Assembly: GCA_964639245.1 (NCBI GenBank)
Contig: CAZXCU010000003.1
Span: forward strand, 186,001-250,000
Reading direction: 5' to 3'
DNA from: SB15 sp964639245
Lineage (GTDB): Bacteria; Chloroflexota; Anaerolineae; Aggregatilineales; J027
Length of the DNA stretch: 64,000 bases
The position numbers and the translations under genes are program-made. This document shows, in pieces, positions 31,814 to 39,493 of this stretch; the stretch's first letter is position 1, and each line of letters starts with the position of its first letter. Below the pieces are notes generated by a model. That model had not been told where the DNA came from, made no database searches, and was given only the letters and a program-made list of their open reading frames with translations.

Positions 31814-31896
31814 TAGGCTGTGAATCCTCGCTGCTTCCTTATGCCTATCTTAGAGGGCGAATAGTGATTAGGCAAGTTATAGCAAAGGAACATTTT

Positions 31897-32871
31897 ATGC
31901 GAGCCATCCAAATAGACGCATTAGGCGGGCCAGAAGTTATGCAGGTGGTCGAAATTCCTGTTCCCGAACCGCGTGCGGGGCAAGTGCGGGTGCGGGTCGA
32001 GGCCGCCGGACTCAATTATTCCGACATCATGATTCGGGAAGGGCGCTATCTTCATAAAGTCGATTTGCCCTATCTACTAGGGCGTGAATTTTGCGGGGTG
32101 ATTGATGCACTGGGCGAAGGTGTGGGAAATTTTGACATCGGGCAGCGGGTCATCGGCACAGCCAACAAGGGCGCGTTTGCTGATTTTGTGACCTGCACGG
32201 CGCTGGGCTTAACCCCTTGTCCCGAAGGCATGACTCCTGAAATCGCGGTTTCGATGCTGGTGCAGGGTATCACGGCGATTCATTGTTTGGACGACTGCGG
32301 ACGGGTACAAAAAGGCGAAACCGTGCTGATTCATGCGGCGGCGGGTGGAGTCGGAACGCTGGCGATTCAACTGGCCTTGCTGCGCGGGGCAAAAGTGATT
32401 GGCACGGCCTCCAGCGAAGAAAAATGCAAACTCATCCGCGAATTGGGTGCGACTCCGATTAATTATAAAAATGAGGATTGGGTGGAGGAACTCAAAAATT
32501 TAACCAACGGGCGCGGCGCGGAGGTGATTTTAGAGTCGGTGGGCGGAAATATCTTTACCCGTTCGTTCCGCGAAGCGCTTGCTCCATTAGGGCGTTTGGT
32601 GGTGTTGGGGGCTGCCAGTGGCGAAACGGCCAAATTGGTCAACACCGAAATTTTAGCTTCCGGTAAAAGCATCATCGGCTATTTTCTGCCCAATTTATAC
32701 ACCGCCGCGCCGCATCGGATTGTGGAAGCGGGAATGGAATTGGTGGAACGGGTGCAAAATGGCACGCTCAAGCCGATTGTGGGGCGGGTGTTTTCGCTGG
32801 ATGACGCGATTGAGGCGTTTAATTACATGCAAAATCGGGAAAGTGTGGGTAAGGTCATTCTCAAGCCGTAA
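31897..32871 (+). CDS. Zinc-type alcohol dehydrogenase / NADPH:quinone oxidoreductase
   Basis: 324-aa MDR enzyme of the quinone-oxidoreductase branch. N-terminal GroES-like fold (MRAIQIDALGGPEVMQVVEIPVPEPRAGQVRVRVEAAGLNYSDIMIREG), cofactor motif VLIHAAAGGVGTLAIQLALLRGAKVIGTASSEEK and NADPH-type CKLIRELGA. Catalytic zinc ligands are absent, as usual in this branch. AAAGGAAC precedes ATG 31897; the longer frame from 31720 runs antisense through the GT2 gene and is not real. Monocistronic. Confidence 0.93.
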   Translation: MRAIQIDALGGPEVMQVVEIPVPEPRAGQVRVRVEAAGLNYSDIMIREGRYLHKVDLPYLLGREFCGVIDALGEGVGNFDIGQRVIGTANKGAFADFVTCTALGLTPCPEGMTPEIAVSMLVQGITAIHCLDDCGRVQKGETVLIHAAAGGVGTLAIQLALLRGAKVIGTASSEEKCKLIRELGATPINYKNEDWVEELKNLTNGRGAEVILESVGGNIFTRSFREALAPLGRLVVLGAASGETAKLVNTEILASGKSIIGYFLPNLYTAAPHRIVEAGMELVERVQNGTLKPIVGRVFSLDDAIEAFNYMQNRESVGKVILKP

Positions 32872-32879
32872 TCCTTCAA

Positions 32880-32905
32880 AAGGCACAGCCTATTCGGTGT
32901 GCCTT
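32880..32905. terminator. Hairpin between convergent genes, weak terminator
   Basis: AAGGCACA (32880-32887) pairs with TGTGCCTT (32898-32905). On the minus strand it runs into TTTTG; on plus only a short T-run is seen. Confidence 0.5.
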
Positions 32906-32906
32906 G

Positions 32907-33113
32907 TCACCCCACGATCACACTCATCGCTAAGCCAATTAAGAAAATGCCAAGTCCGATATAAAAAATCCGTGCGCCTGTATACCCTAACAGGCCGATG
33001 ATGAATTGCGCTTTACTGTTCCGCATAAACCATTCAATTTCAAAATAGCCGCCAGCAATGCTAAAGAGTCCTGCGGCGAAAGCGATGAGTGCTTGTAATA
33101 TGTCTTCGTTCAT
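32907..33113 (-). CDS. Small membrane protein, Imm17 (immunity 17)-like
   Basis: 68 aa, two transmembrane helices (ALIAFAAGLFSIAGGYFEI and GARIFYIGLGIFLIGLAMSVIV) joined by WFMRNSKAQFIIGLLGYTG. The FAAGLFS...WFMRN..AQ...G..GARIFYI-LG pattern fits the Imm17 family described from polymorphic-toxin loci. No toxin gene is next to it, so it is an orphan or a housekeeping relative. It lies directly downstream of the tRNA-fMet on the same strand, separated by a terminator. Confidence 0.68.
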   Translation of the reverse strand: MNEDILQALIAFAAGLFSIAGGYFEIEWFMRNSKAQFIIGLLGYTGARIFYIGLGIFLIGLAMSVIVG

Positions 33114-33163
33114 TATTACCCCCTAAAACTCCCCTTTATTTTACATGGAAAGAGGGTTGAAAA

Positions 33164-33197
33164 CAAAAAAGCACACTCGTTTGAATGTGCTTTTTTT
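33164..33197. terminator. Terminator downstream of tRNA-fMet
   Basis: AAAAAAGCACACTC, loop GTTT, GAATGTGCTTTTTTT. There is a T-tract on either strand, so it ends the tRNA transcript (minus) and would also stop plus-strand readthrough. Confidence 0.85.
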
Positions 33198-33199
33198 AG

Positions 33200-33515
33200 T
33201 CGCGGGGGTAGGATTCGAACCTACGGCCTCCGGGTTATGCTTACCACTACAGCTTTCGCTGCCTGTAAGAGTTTGTGGTCTGGACTTTCTCTTCATCGTG
33301 CAGTCCTAGAGACTGTTTAGATGCCTGCCGTTAAGTCTCTACACCTTCCCTTGAACCTTCAAGGGCTTGGCTCGGGATTACCACGCAAGAGGATTCCCCG
33401 AATTTGACAGGTAAACACATGGGAGTTTCCAACCCATGCCGCCCAATTGCAAAATTAACGTACTTGCGGTTATTTTGCTCTTAAGCCCGACGAGCTACCA
33501 CTGCTCTACCCCGCA
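33200..33515 (-). tRNA. Initiator tRNA-fMet(CAT) interrupted by a group I intron
   Basis: Exon 1 is 33515-33484 (positions 1-33) and exon 2 is 33239-33200 (34-73). Spliced, they give a 72-nt cloverleaf: acceptor GCGGGG/CCCCGC, D arm GAGC-AGTGGTA-GCTC with A11-T24, anticodon stem with the three G:C pairs GGG/CCC diagnostic of initiators, loop CT-CAT-AA, and T arm GTAGG-TTCGAAT-CCTAC. The 1-72 pair is U-G rather than Watson-Crick, fitting a formylated initiator. No CCA is encoded. The intron separates T33 from the anticodon CAT. Standard tRNA finders could miss it or report half a gene. Confidence 0.92.
33240..33483 (-). ncRNA. Group I intron (about 244 nt) in the tRNA anticodon loop
   Basis: Read on the minus strand, the insertion follows a T, ends in G (33240) and has the conserved core: GGTGTAGAGACT (the R/P7-proximal element, near 33352-33340) and AAAGTCCAGACC (the S/P7 element, near 33290-33278), with P7 pairing AGACT/AGTC-type strands. 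P2-like (CATGGG/CCCATG) and P8/P9-like hairpins (CAGTCTCTAGGACTG; ACAGGCAGCGAAAGCTGT) are visible. There is no homing-endonuclease ORF. Size and site resemble the self-splicing introns known in cyanobacterial initiator tRNA genes. I could not settle P1 and the internal guide. Confidence 0.9.
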
Positions 33516-33526
33516 CTATGCCCAGA

Positions 33527-33555
33527 ATAATAGCAGGTGCTTTGGAGGCCGTCAA
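33527..33555 (-). promoter_or_regulatory. Sigma-70 promoter of tRNA-fMet
   Basis: Minus strand: TTGACG (33555-33550), 17-base spacer, TATTAT (33532-33527) with an upstream TG. The expected start is about 5 bases before the mature 5' end. Confidence 0.75.
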
Positions 33556-33606
33556 GGGGCATTTAACATGGGGTTGAACTTTTCAGGTTCTGGGTCTATT
33601 TCACTG

Positions 33607-34146
33607 CTACCACTCGATATGAATGATGATTTTGTCGGCTTGTGGGTTGCTGGGCAGATAAACATCGTCATAGCGCACCACAAACTTTGCTCCTTGTGGC
33701 AGCAGATTCCGGCAAGTGCCATACACCAGCCCATACACAAAGTCGTGTGGGTAATTGTGGTGGAGGTCGAACACAAGCTGGTAGGCGGTTTCATGAACTT
33801 TGAGGGTCTCTACACGGGTAATTTTGCCGTTCCGGTGGTTGACCTGATAAAATTCATCCCAGCGTTCCAAAGTCTGTACAAGGGTAATTGCCCCATCAGG
33901 CTTGACAGAATGGTCAGCGATGGCAACCCCCAGCGCAATAAAATTGCTCCAACTCCCGCCGCGAGTCTGCATTTCGTTGAAAATATTCATCAATTTTTGC
34001 AGGGGATACCATTTCTCGGCCTTTGGATTCAATAACCCCTGTTTTTCCAGAAAAGGGCGAAATTCATCGGACATGAGGTTATCCACGAATCCTAACACCA
34101 CCTCCCCACTCACTTCGGTGGCGGGTTCACACGCATAAAAGCGCAT
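33607..34146 (-). CDS. Hypothetical protein
   Basis: 179-aa soluble protein, not recognised. It begins MRFYACEPATEVSGEVVLGFVDNLMSDE, has a helical middle (PLQKLMNIFNEMQTRGGSWSNFIALGVAIADH) and an alpha/beta C-terminus (HETAYQLVFDLHHNYPHDFVYGLVYGTCRNLLP, then AKFVVRYDDVYLP). The C-terminal half is reminiscent of small-molecule-binding sensory domains found next to signalling proteins, but I would not assign it. It is upstream of and co-directional with the tRNA, which has its own promoter. Confidence 0.75.
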   Translation of the reverse strand: MRFYACEPATEVSGEVVLGFVDNLMSDEFRPFLEKQGLLNPKAEKWYPLQKLMNIFNEMQTRGGSWSNFIALGVAIADHSVKPDGAITLVQTLERWDEFYQVNHRNGKITRVETLKVHETAYQLVFDLHHNYPHDFVYGLVYGTCRNLLPQGAKFVVRYDDVYLPSNPQADKIIIHIEW

Positions 34147-34215
34147 TGGTAATTTTCCTATTTCTATGACGGATACCAGAGATTGTAGAAAATTGTGATG
34201 GGGGCGAAATCCGTC

Positions 34216-35460
34216 TTAGGATGGATTTACTATCCGACGAAAGAGGGTCTCATACGCATCCAGTTGGTGAGCAAAGGTCAAGTTTTGCATGGAACGTTGC
34301 GCGGCTTGTCCCATTTTTTCCCGCAAGGAGTCATCCAGTAAAAGTTGGGTGGTTTTAGCGGCGAAATCGGCGGTATCAAAGGGATTGACGACGAATCCGG
34401 TTTCGCCATCTTGCACGACTTCGGGCGAACCGCCGTAGCAACTGGCAATCAAGCCCCGCCCTGCCGCCATTGCTTCAAAAACGGTGGTCGGTACAGGGTC
34501 AAGGTAAATCGAAGGCACTGCCACCACCTCCGCCAGATGATAGGCGGCAATGAGTTCGTCGCCACTCAACCATCCCCCTTCGCAAAGGTGCGGATCTTGG
34601 ATGTTCTCCAGCCCTTGCAGTTGCGTGCGGTCAAACGGGGTGGCAGCCAGCGCCAGCAGCACCACATTCGGCACATCCAGCACAATCTGATTGAGCGCCC
34701 GTAACATTTGCAAACTCCCTTTGCCTTCGGTCAAGCGTCCGCCAAAAAAGATGACTTTTTTACCCTGTAACTGCCAGCGCTGGCGCAACTGCTCCACGAT
34801 TTTTTCATTCACCGGCGTGTATTTTTCCACATCAAATCCGTGATAAATGACCGCAAAGGTGGGCAACCCGTTGATTTCAAGTGCCTGCTGATGGGCATGG
34901 CTGATAGCGATGCGAGCATCGGTATGATTTTTTAAAATGCGGCGGATGAGGAGGTTGCGAAAGGGGTTATAACGCAAGCGCATCTGCCACAGGTTGTAGA
35001 ACGCGGGCAGACGGTAGCGGTCAGGGGTGGCGGAAACCCCGTGTTTTTCAACAAAAAAATCGACTTTGCTATAGGCGACGGGCATGAGGTCATGGGAGGA
35101 AAAAACCACCGGAAAGCCCATCTGATGGGCAACGGAAATACTCGCGTAGGACAAATCTGTATGGACATTATGCACATTCACGATGTCCGGCTGAATTTTT
35201 TGCAGAAGTTCGCGCACAGACCGCAAAACGGACGGATTATACACGGATAGCCATGCCCGCCAGCGTTCGGGATAGTGCGAATGCAGGTAATCAATTTCAA
35301 TGCCTTCGCGGGTTTCGTGATAGCTGGCCTGTTCGGTAGCCGAAATGATGAACACTTCATGCCCACGGGCTAAAAATCCCTGCGCTAGGCGGTAGGGGAT
35401 TTTGCCGCCGCCGCCGATTTCATGGGGGGGGATTCGGTCTGCTAGAAAAACAATTCGCAT
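34216..35460 (-). CDS. Glycosyltransferase family 4 (GT-B)
   Basis: 414 aa. The N-terminal donor-side loop is IVFLADRIPPHEIGGGGKIPYRLAQGFLARGHEV; the C-terminal half has VIFFGGRLTEGKGSLQMLRAL and the nucleotide-sugar motif VVAVPSIYLDPVPTTVFEAMAAGRGLIASCYGGSPEVV. In the usual EX7E motif the first Glu is Asp here (D-PVPTTVF-E). ATG 35460 is the start; the frame continues upstream to 36027 but runs antisense through the aldo/keto reductase. The likely role is extracellular or lipid-linked glycan synthesis. Confidence 0.92.
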   Translation of the reverse strand: MRIVFLADRIPPHEIGGGGKIPYRLAQGFLARGHEVFIISATEQASYHETREGIEIDYLHSHYPERWRAWLSVYNPSVLRSVRELLQKIQPDIVNVHNVHTDLSYASISVAHQMGFPVVFSSHDLMPVAYSKVDFFVEKHGVSATPDRYRLPAFYNLWQMRLRYNPFRNLLIRRILKNHTDARIAISHAHQQALEINGLPTFAVIYHGFDVEKYTPVNEKIVEQLRQRWQLQGKKVIFFGGRLTEGKGSLQMLRALNQIVLDVPNVVLLALAATPFDRTQLQGLENIQDPHLCEGGWLSGDELIAAYHLAEVVAVPSIYLDPVPTTVFEAMAAGRGLIASCYGGSPEVVQDGETGFVVNPFDTADFAAKTTQLLLDDSLREKMGQAAQRSMQNLTFAHQLDAYETLFRRIVNPS

Positions 35461-35511
35461 CAGGATATTTTCGGTACAATAGGCCAGAAGCATAATCAGC
35501 GAGGAAAAAAT

Positions 35512-36495
35512 ATGCAATATCGGGAATTGGGACGGACAGGCTGGCAGGTTTCCGAAGTGAGCTTCGGCGCATGGGCTATCGGCGGGAGTTGGGGCAATGT
35601 GCAGGACGATGATTCGCTTGCCGCGCTGCATACCGCCATTGATAACGGAGTCAATTTTATTGATACGGCAGATGTGTATGGCGATGGTCACAGTGAACGG
35701 CTGATTGCCAAGATCAAGCAGGCACGCAAAGATGAAATTATCGTGGCGACCAAAGCCGGACGCAGATTGAATCCCCACACCGCCGATGGGTACAACAAAG
35801 AAAATCTCACCGCGTTTATCGAACGCAGTTTGAAAAATCTGGCAACCGATTGTCTGGATCTGGTGCAGCTTCACTGCCCACCAACCGAGGTTTACTATCG
35901 GCCTGAGGTGTTTGGCGCACTGGATGACCTTGTAGCGGCGGGAAAAATTCGTTATTACGGGGTAAGCGTGGAAAAAGTAGAAGAGGCGCTTAAAGCCATT
36001 GAATATCCCAACGTGCAAACCGTCCAAATTATTTTTAATATGTTCCGCCTGCGTCCCGCCGAATTATTTTTTGAACAGGCGCTGCGTCGCAAGGTCGGGA
36101 TTCTGGCGCGTGTGCCACTGGCAAGCGGGATGCTCACCGGAAAACTCACCCGTCAATCGACATTTGAGGCGGATGACCATCGCCATTTTAACCGCCATGG
36201 CGAAGCCTTTGACGTGGGCGAAACTTTTTCGGGCGTGGATTATGAAACGGGTTTGCAAGCGGTGGAAGAAATCCGGGCGCTGGTTCCCGCCAATGCGACC
36301 ATGGCACAATTCGCGTTGCGCTGGATTCTGATGTTTGAGGCGGTCTCGTGTGTCATTCCGGGTGCAAAAAATCCTGCTCAAGCGCAAGATAACATCCGTG
36401 CGGCAGACCTACCCGCCCTGAATGAGCAGCAGATGCGCGTCATTCAAACCATCTATGACACCTCTATTCGCGCACAGGTGCATCCTCGCTGGTAA
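35512..36495 (+). CDS. Aldo/keto reductase
   Basis: 327-aa TIM-barrel NADPH oxidoreductase. Catalytic tetrad: D and Y in FIDTADVYGDGHSE, K in VATKAGRR and H in LVQLHCPPTE. The C-terminal NADPH motif region is CVIPGAKNPAQAQDN. N-terminal MQYRELGRTGWQVSEVSFGAWAIGGSWG is typical of the tas/YccK-like branch. GAGGA precedes the ATG. Divergent from the GT4 gene; substrate unknown. Confidence 0.95.
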   Translation: MQYRELGRTGWQVSEVSFGAWAIGGSWGNVQDDDSLAALHTAIDNGVNFIDTADVYGDGHSERLIAKIKQARKDEIIVATKAGRRLNPHTADGYNKENLTAFIERSLKNLATDCLDLVQLHCPPTEVYYRPEVFGALDDLVAAGKIRYYGVSVEKVEEALKAIEYPNVQTVQIIFNMFRLRPAELFFEQALRRKVGILARVPLASGMLTGKLTRQSTFEADDHRHFNRHGEAFDVGETFSGVDYETGLQAVEEIRALVPANATMAQFALRWILMFEAVSCVIPGAKNPAQAQDNIRAADLPALNEQQMRVIQTIYDTSIRAQVHPRW

Positions 36496-36500
36496 CAATT

Positions 36501-36527
36501 AAAAAAGGCGGGGTTTGCTGCCCCGCC
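36501..36527 (-). terminator. Terminator of the secreted hypothetical gene
   Basis: On the minus strand GGCGGGG, 7-base loop, CCCCGCC, then TTTTTT (36506-36501). It lies between the convergent aldo/keto reductase and the gene at 36563. Confidence 0.85.
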
Positions 36528-36562
36528 CGTCCTAAAAAAAGGAGAAGAAAATGGAGAGAACC

Positions 36563-37102
36563 TTAGCCTTCGTACTCAGACAAGGCAACTGTGTACTCAT
36601 AGTAGGAGTAATGACTGCCCCCGCCACTGCTATAGTAAACATTGGCTGCCATCACATTGCTTTTTTCCATCACCACATCAGCATATAAATAACCATCGCG
36701 CCCGACGTAAATTGTACCGTTTATGGTGATACTGGCATTGGAATAACCGCCTGTAGCATAAAATTCCCAAGTGTCATTGCCTGTATTTTGATAATAGCCT
36801 TCAAGAGTCGGGATGGCGGAAATATCAGGGTCAACCATGTAGACAAAATCGCCATTATCATAGAACACCCATCCAGAAATGCTGTGGTAGGTATACAAGG
36901 AGTCTACTGCTTCGTCCCAATCCAAGATATTTTCACTGACCACCCCGTTGGAGGTAACGGTATTGGCGGCATAGGCTTCATTGACTTCTTCGATTTCACC
37001 GATAAACATCACCGGTTCTTGGGCAGAAAGGGCGGGGACAGCCACCAGTAGGATAATCACAATGATAATTGATGTAATGAAAAACTTAAACTTGGATAAC
37101 AT
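36563..37102 (-). CDS. Secreted hypothetical protein
   Basis: 179 aa with a signal peptide (FKFFITSIIIVIILLVAVPALSAQ). The mature protein is beta-rich, Tyr/Ser/Gly-rich and acidic (SGWVFYDNGDFVYMVDPD, EFYATGGYSNASITINGTIYVGRDGYLYADVVMEKSN, SSGGGSHYSYYEYTVAL); no cysteine. It may form a single beta-sandwich or barrel. No family recognised. Confidence 0.8.
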   Translation of the reverse strand: MLSKFKFFITSIIIVIILLVAVPALSAQEPVMFIGEIEEVNEAYAANTVTSNGVVSENILDWDEAVDSLYTYHSISGWVFYDNGDFVYMVDPDISAIPTLEGYYQNTGNDTWEFYATGGYSNASITINGTIYVGRDGYLYADVVMEKSNVMAANVYYSSGGGSHYSYYEYTVALSEYEG

Positions 37103-37216
37103 GGCTTATTACTCCTTTTGCGATTTGATATACTCATCCTATGTAATATTATGATTGCTGCGAACTCCCAAAAAATGGGGGGAGATGATTTATAATGGCA
37201 TGAGGAGGCGAAAACG

Positions 37217-37786
37217 ATGACGACCACCCTTGAAATCGGCTTAAGCATTGAAGAATTTGTGCGACGCTACGACGAACAACCTTTTGAATTGATTGATGGA
37301 GAGTCCATTCCCTTGAGTCCGAATATTCCTCGCAGCAGTCGAATTGCGTTTCGTTTAGGGCGCTGGATGGCAGCGATTGTTGATGAACATGGGTTAGGTG
37401 AGGTCTTCATCGAAGTTCCGTTTGTGATGACCCCCACGCCGCAGTGGGTGAAGGGGGCGCGGGTGCCAGATGTGATGTTTGTGCAAGCGGAACGATTGAA
37501 AGCGCTGGCCGAAACCGATGCCGAATGGGAAACCCATCCCCTGCCAGTTGCGCCTGATATTGCGGTAGAAGTCATGTCGCCTACAGACCGATTCGCTGCA
37601 ACCAGCAAAAAAGCGCGGCGCTATCTTGAGGATGGAGTCCAATTGGTGTGGGTGATTGACCCAGAGCGCCATGCCGTTTTTGTCTATGAGGGGGAAAATA
37701 TTACCCCGCTTGGCGAAGAAGATACCCTCAAAGCAGGGGATTTAATTCCTGATTTTGCGGTTGAAGTCAGTAAGTTGTTTGCGTAA
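37217..37786 (+). CDS. Uma2 family (DUF820) putative endonuclease
   Basis: 189 aa, third Uma2 copy. IEEFVRRYDEQPFELIDGESIPLSP, RVPDVMFVQAERL (nuclease Asp), VAPDIAVEVMSPTDRFAATSKKARRYLEDGVQLVWVIDPERHAVFVY (Glu and Lys) and DTLKAGDLIPDFAVEVSKLF. The strong ribosome site GAGGAGG precedes the ATG. Function not established for the family. Confidence 0.9.
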   Translation: MTTTLEIGLSIEEFVRRYDEQPFELIDGESIPLSPNIPRSSRIAFRLGRWMAAIVDEHGLGEVFIEVPFVMTPTPQWVKGARVPDVMFVQAERLKALAETDAEWETHPLPVAPDIAVEVMSPTDRFAATSKKARRYLEDGVQLVWVIDPERHAVFVYEGENITPLGEEDTLKAGDLIPDFAVEVSKLFA

Positions 37787-37809
37787 AGGCGGTGCTGCCC
37801 TGCCTCTAT

Positions 37810-38199
37810 TTATAATGTGGCAAAAATCTCATGAATATTGCCATCGGGGTCGGCAAAAAAGGCGGTGCGCTGACCCCATGGCATATCGGCGGGTGGGGTG
37901 ATGGGAGTCGCGCCCTTCTGAATCAATGCCGCGTAACTGGTATCCACATCGGCAGGGGAATCGCAGGGAAAGGCAAATTCAACAAAGCGTCCGGCAATCG
38001 GCTGGGTGAAATTGGCGTGTTGAGTGGCGGCATAGAGAATCGCCCGCGAACAAATCGCAAAGCGCACGCCTTCATGTTTCATCTCGCGGTAGTCGCCACT
38101 GTCGTTTTCAATTTCAAAGCCCAGCACATCCCGATAAAAGGCCGCCATTTTTTCAACATCATCGGTCAAGAGGGTGATTAGATCGATACGGGGTTTCAT
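37810..38199 (-). CDS. VOC superfamily (glyoxalase-like) protein
   Basis: 129 aa. LITLLTDDVEKMAAFYRDVLGFEI opens the first module; FAFPCDSPADVDTSYAALIQKGATPITPPADMPWGQRTAFFADPDGNIHEIF forms the second with the FADPDGN(x)HE motif whose Glu is a usual metal ligand. AGGAGT precedes ATG 38199. The open frame continues to 38355, but that part is the R2 repeat element and is not coding. Its promoter is therefore within or beside R2. Confidence 0.9.
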   Translation of the reverse strand: MKPRIDLITLLTDDVEKMAAFYRDVLGFEIENDSGDYREMKHEGVRFAICSRAILYAATQHANFTQPIAGRFVEFAFPCDSPADVDTSYAALIQKGATPITPPADMPWGQRTAFFADPDGNIHEIFATL

Positions 38200-38214
38200 G
38201 GAGCAGACTCCTGT

Positions 38215-38390
38215 AGCGTTGTGTCCGGTAAAAAAGTACGGACAAAATTTTCTGTAAGGGCAGGTTACGGATATTTCATATCCTAAGAACCTGCCCCTAC
38301 GTATCGGATGAGATTTCGTAGGAGTAGGTGCTAAAGACGGTACGCCGTCTGTCACCTACCCTCCGCAAGAATTTGCCGGACAAAGCACTT
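38215..38390. mobile_element. Inverted-repeat element R2, copy 2
   Basis: Same element as 22576-22750 in the opposite orientation: GTCCGGTAAAAAAGTACGG on the left, and on the right the complement of GTCCGGCAAATTCTTGCGG. The distance between GTCCGG termini is 159 bp in both copies. It directly abuts the R3 element. It begins 16 bases upstream of the VOC start. Confidence 0.85.
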
Positions 38391-38392
38391 AT

Positions 38393-38512
38393 TAACTCAC
38401 CTTACGCAATGCGGAAAATCCCCACCCTCAATCCCTCCCCAATGCTTTGGGGAGGGATTGAGGGTGGGGTCAAAAAATATCCTTAAAACTCTATTCTGCG
38501 TAAGGTGAGTTA
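38393..38512. mobile_element. 120-bp element R3 with perfect 16-bp terminal inverted repeats
   Basis: TAACTCACCTTACGCA (38393-38408) and TGCGTAAGGTGAGTTA (38497-38512) are perfect inverted repeats. Inside is a long palindrome, CCCCACCCTCAATCCCTCCC/GGGAGGGATTGAGGGTGGGG around CAATGCTTTG. It is non-coding. The last three bases form the TAA stop of the minus-strand E1 beta gene. Degenerate relatives are at 9838-9932 and 46539-46636. Confidence 0.88.
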
Positions 38513-39493
38513 GTAAGCCGCCAGATTCCGAATCGCCGCAACGATTTTGTGCGGATTGAGCATATAAAAGGCTTCTAAGTCATCATTAAAGGCCACCGGC
38601 GGTATGTCGGGCGAGGCCAAACGGCGAATCGGCGCATCCAGCGATTCAAAAGCATGTTCGGCAATCAACGCGCTGATTTCCCGGCCAATTCCCCCCGTCA
38701 AATTGTCCTCATGCACAATCAACACTTTGCCAGTTTTGCGGACGCTGGCAAAAATCGCTTCCTTGTCCAAAGGATACAGCGTGCGTAAATCAATCACCTC
38801 CACGCCGATGCCCTCCTGAGCGACTGTTTCCGCCGCCGCGAGACAGAAATGCACCATCAGCCCATAGGTAAAAATGCTCAGGTCGCGGCCTTCGCGCATC
38901 GTGGCTGCTGCCCCAATTGGCACGGTATAAGTGCCTTCGGGAACGTCCCCGCGCTGGGTACGATACAATTGTTTGTGTTCAAAAAAAACCACCGGGTCGG
39001 GGTCACGCACCGCCGCAATCAACAAGCCTTTCGCATCATACGGCGTGGAGGGGATAACCACTTTTAAGCCGGGCGTGCTGGTGAACAGCGCTTCCGAACT
39101 TTGCGAATGGTACAACCCACCGTGAATCCCCGCCCCGAACGGCGCACGCACCACAATCGGACACGCCCAATCGCCATTCGAGCGATAGCGAAACACCGCC
39201 GCTTCATTCAAAATCTGGTCAATGGCGGGATGGATGTAATCGGCAAATTGGATTTCCGCAATCGGCAGGGAACCGTTCAAGGCAGCCCCAATCGCCAGGC
39301 CCACCACCGAAATTTCCGCAATCGGGGTATCAATGACACGGTGTTCACCAAATTTTTTGAGCAGGCCATCCGTCGCTAGGAACACCCCACCCTTGAGCGC
39401 CACATCTTCCCCCAGCACAATCACCCGTTCATCTTCTGCCATCACAGCGTGCATGGCGGAACGAATCGCATCAATAAAAGTCATCACGGTCAT
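38510..39493 (-). CDS. 2-oxoacid dehydrogenase E1 component, beta subunit
   Basis: 327 aa, transketolase-like pyrimidine-binding domain (about 1-180) plus C-terminal transketolase domain (about 195-315). Landmarks: MTFIDAIRSAMHAVMAEDERVIVLGEDVALKGGVF, DTPIAEISVVGLAIGAALNGSLPIAEIQFADYIHPAIDQI, GLYHSQSSEALFTSTPGLKVVIPSTPYDAKGLL, EVIDLRTLYPLDKEAI and HEDNLTGGIGREI. It acts with E1 alpha in thiamine-dependent decarboxylation of pyruvate or branched-chain 2-oxoacids. The stop codon is supplied by the R3 terminal repeat. Its ATG overlaps the E1 alpha stop. No E2 or E3 gene lies in the window. Confidence 0.94.
   Translation of the reverse strand: MTVMTFIDAIRSAMHAVMAEDERVIVLGEDVALKGGVFLATDGLLKKFGEHRVIDTPIAEISVVGLAIGAALNGSLPIAEIQFADYIHPAIDQILNEAAVFRYRSNGDWACPIVVRAPFGAGIHGGLYHSQSSEALFTSTPGLKVVIPSTPYDAKGLLIAAVRDPDPVVFFEHKQLYRTQRGDVPEGTYTVPIGAAATMREGRDLSIFTYGLMVHFCLAAAETVAQEGIGVEVIDLRTLYPLDKEAIFASVRKTGKVLIVHEDNLTGGIGREISALIAEHAFESLDAPIRRLASPDIPPVAFNDDLEAFYMLNPHKIVAAIRNLAAY

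Noticed and set aside
31720..31896. N-terminal extension of the quinone oxidoreductase
   Set aside because: It runs antisense through the GT2 start and intergenic region; MRAIQIDALGG with AAAGGAAC is the natural start.
33436..34035. Plus-strand ORF of 199 aa across the tRNA intron and downstream gene
   Set aside because: It covers tRNA exon 1 and the antisense of the minus-strand hypothetical gene, and has no coding features.
35461..36027. Long N-terminal extension of the GT4 protein
   Set aside because: It lies antisense within the aldo/keto reductase gene, and GT4 homology starts exactly at MRIVFLADRIPP.
38200..38355. N-terminal extension of the VOC gene at 37810
   Set aside because: The extension is the R2 repeat read through; the ribosome site and VOC fold begin at ATG 38199.
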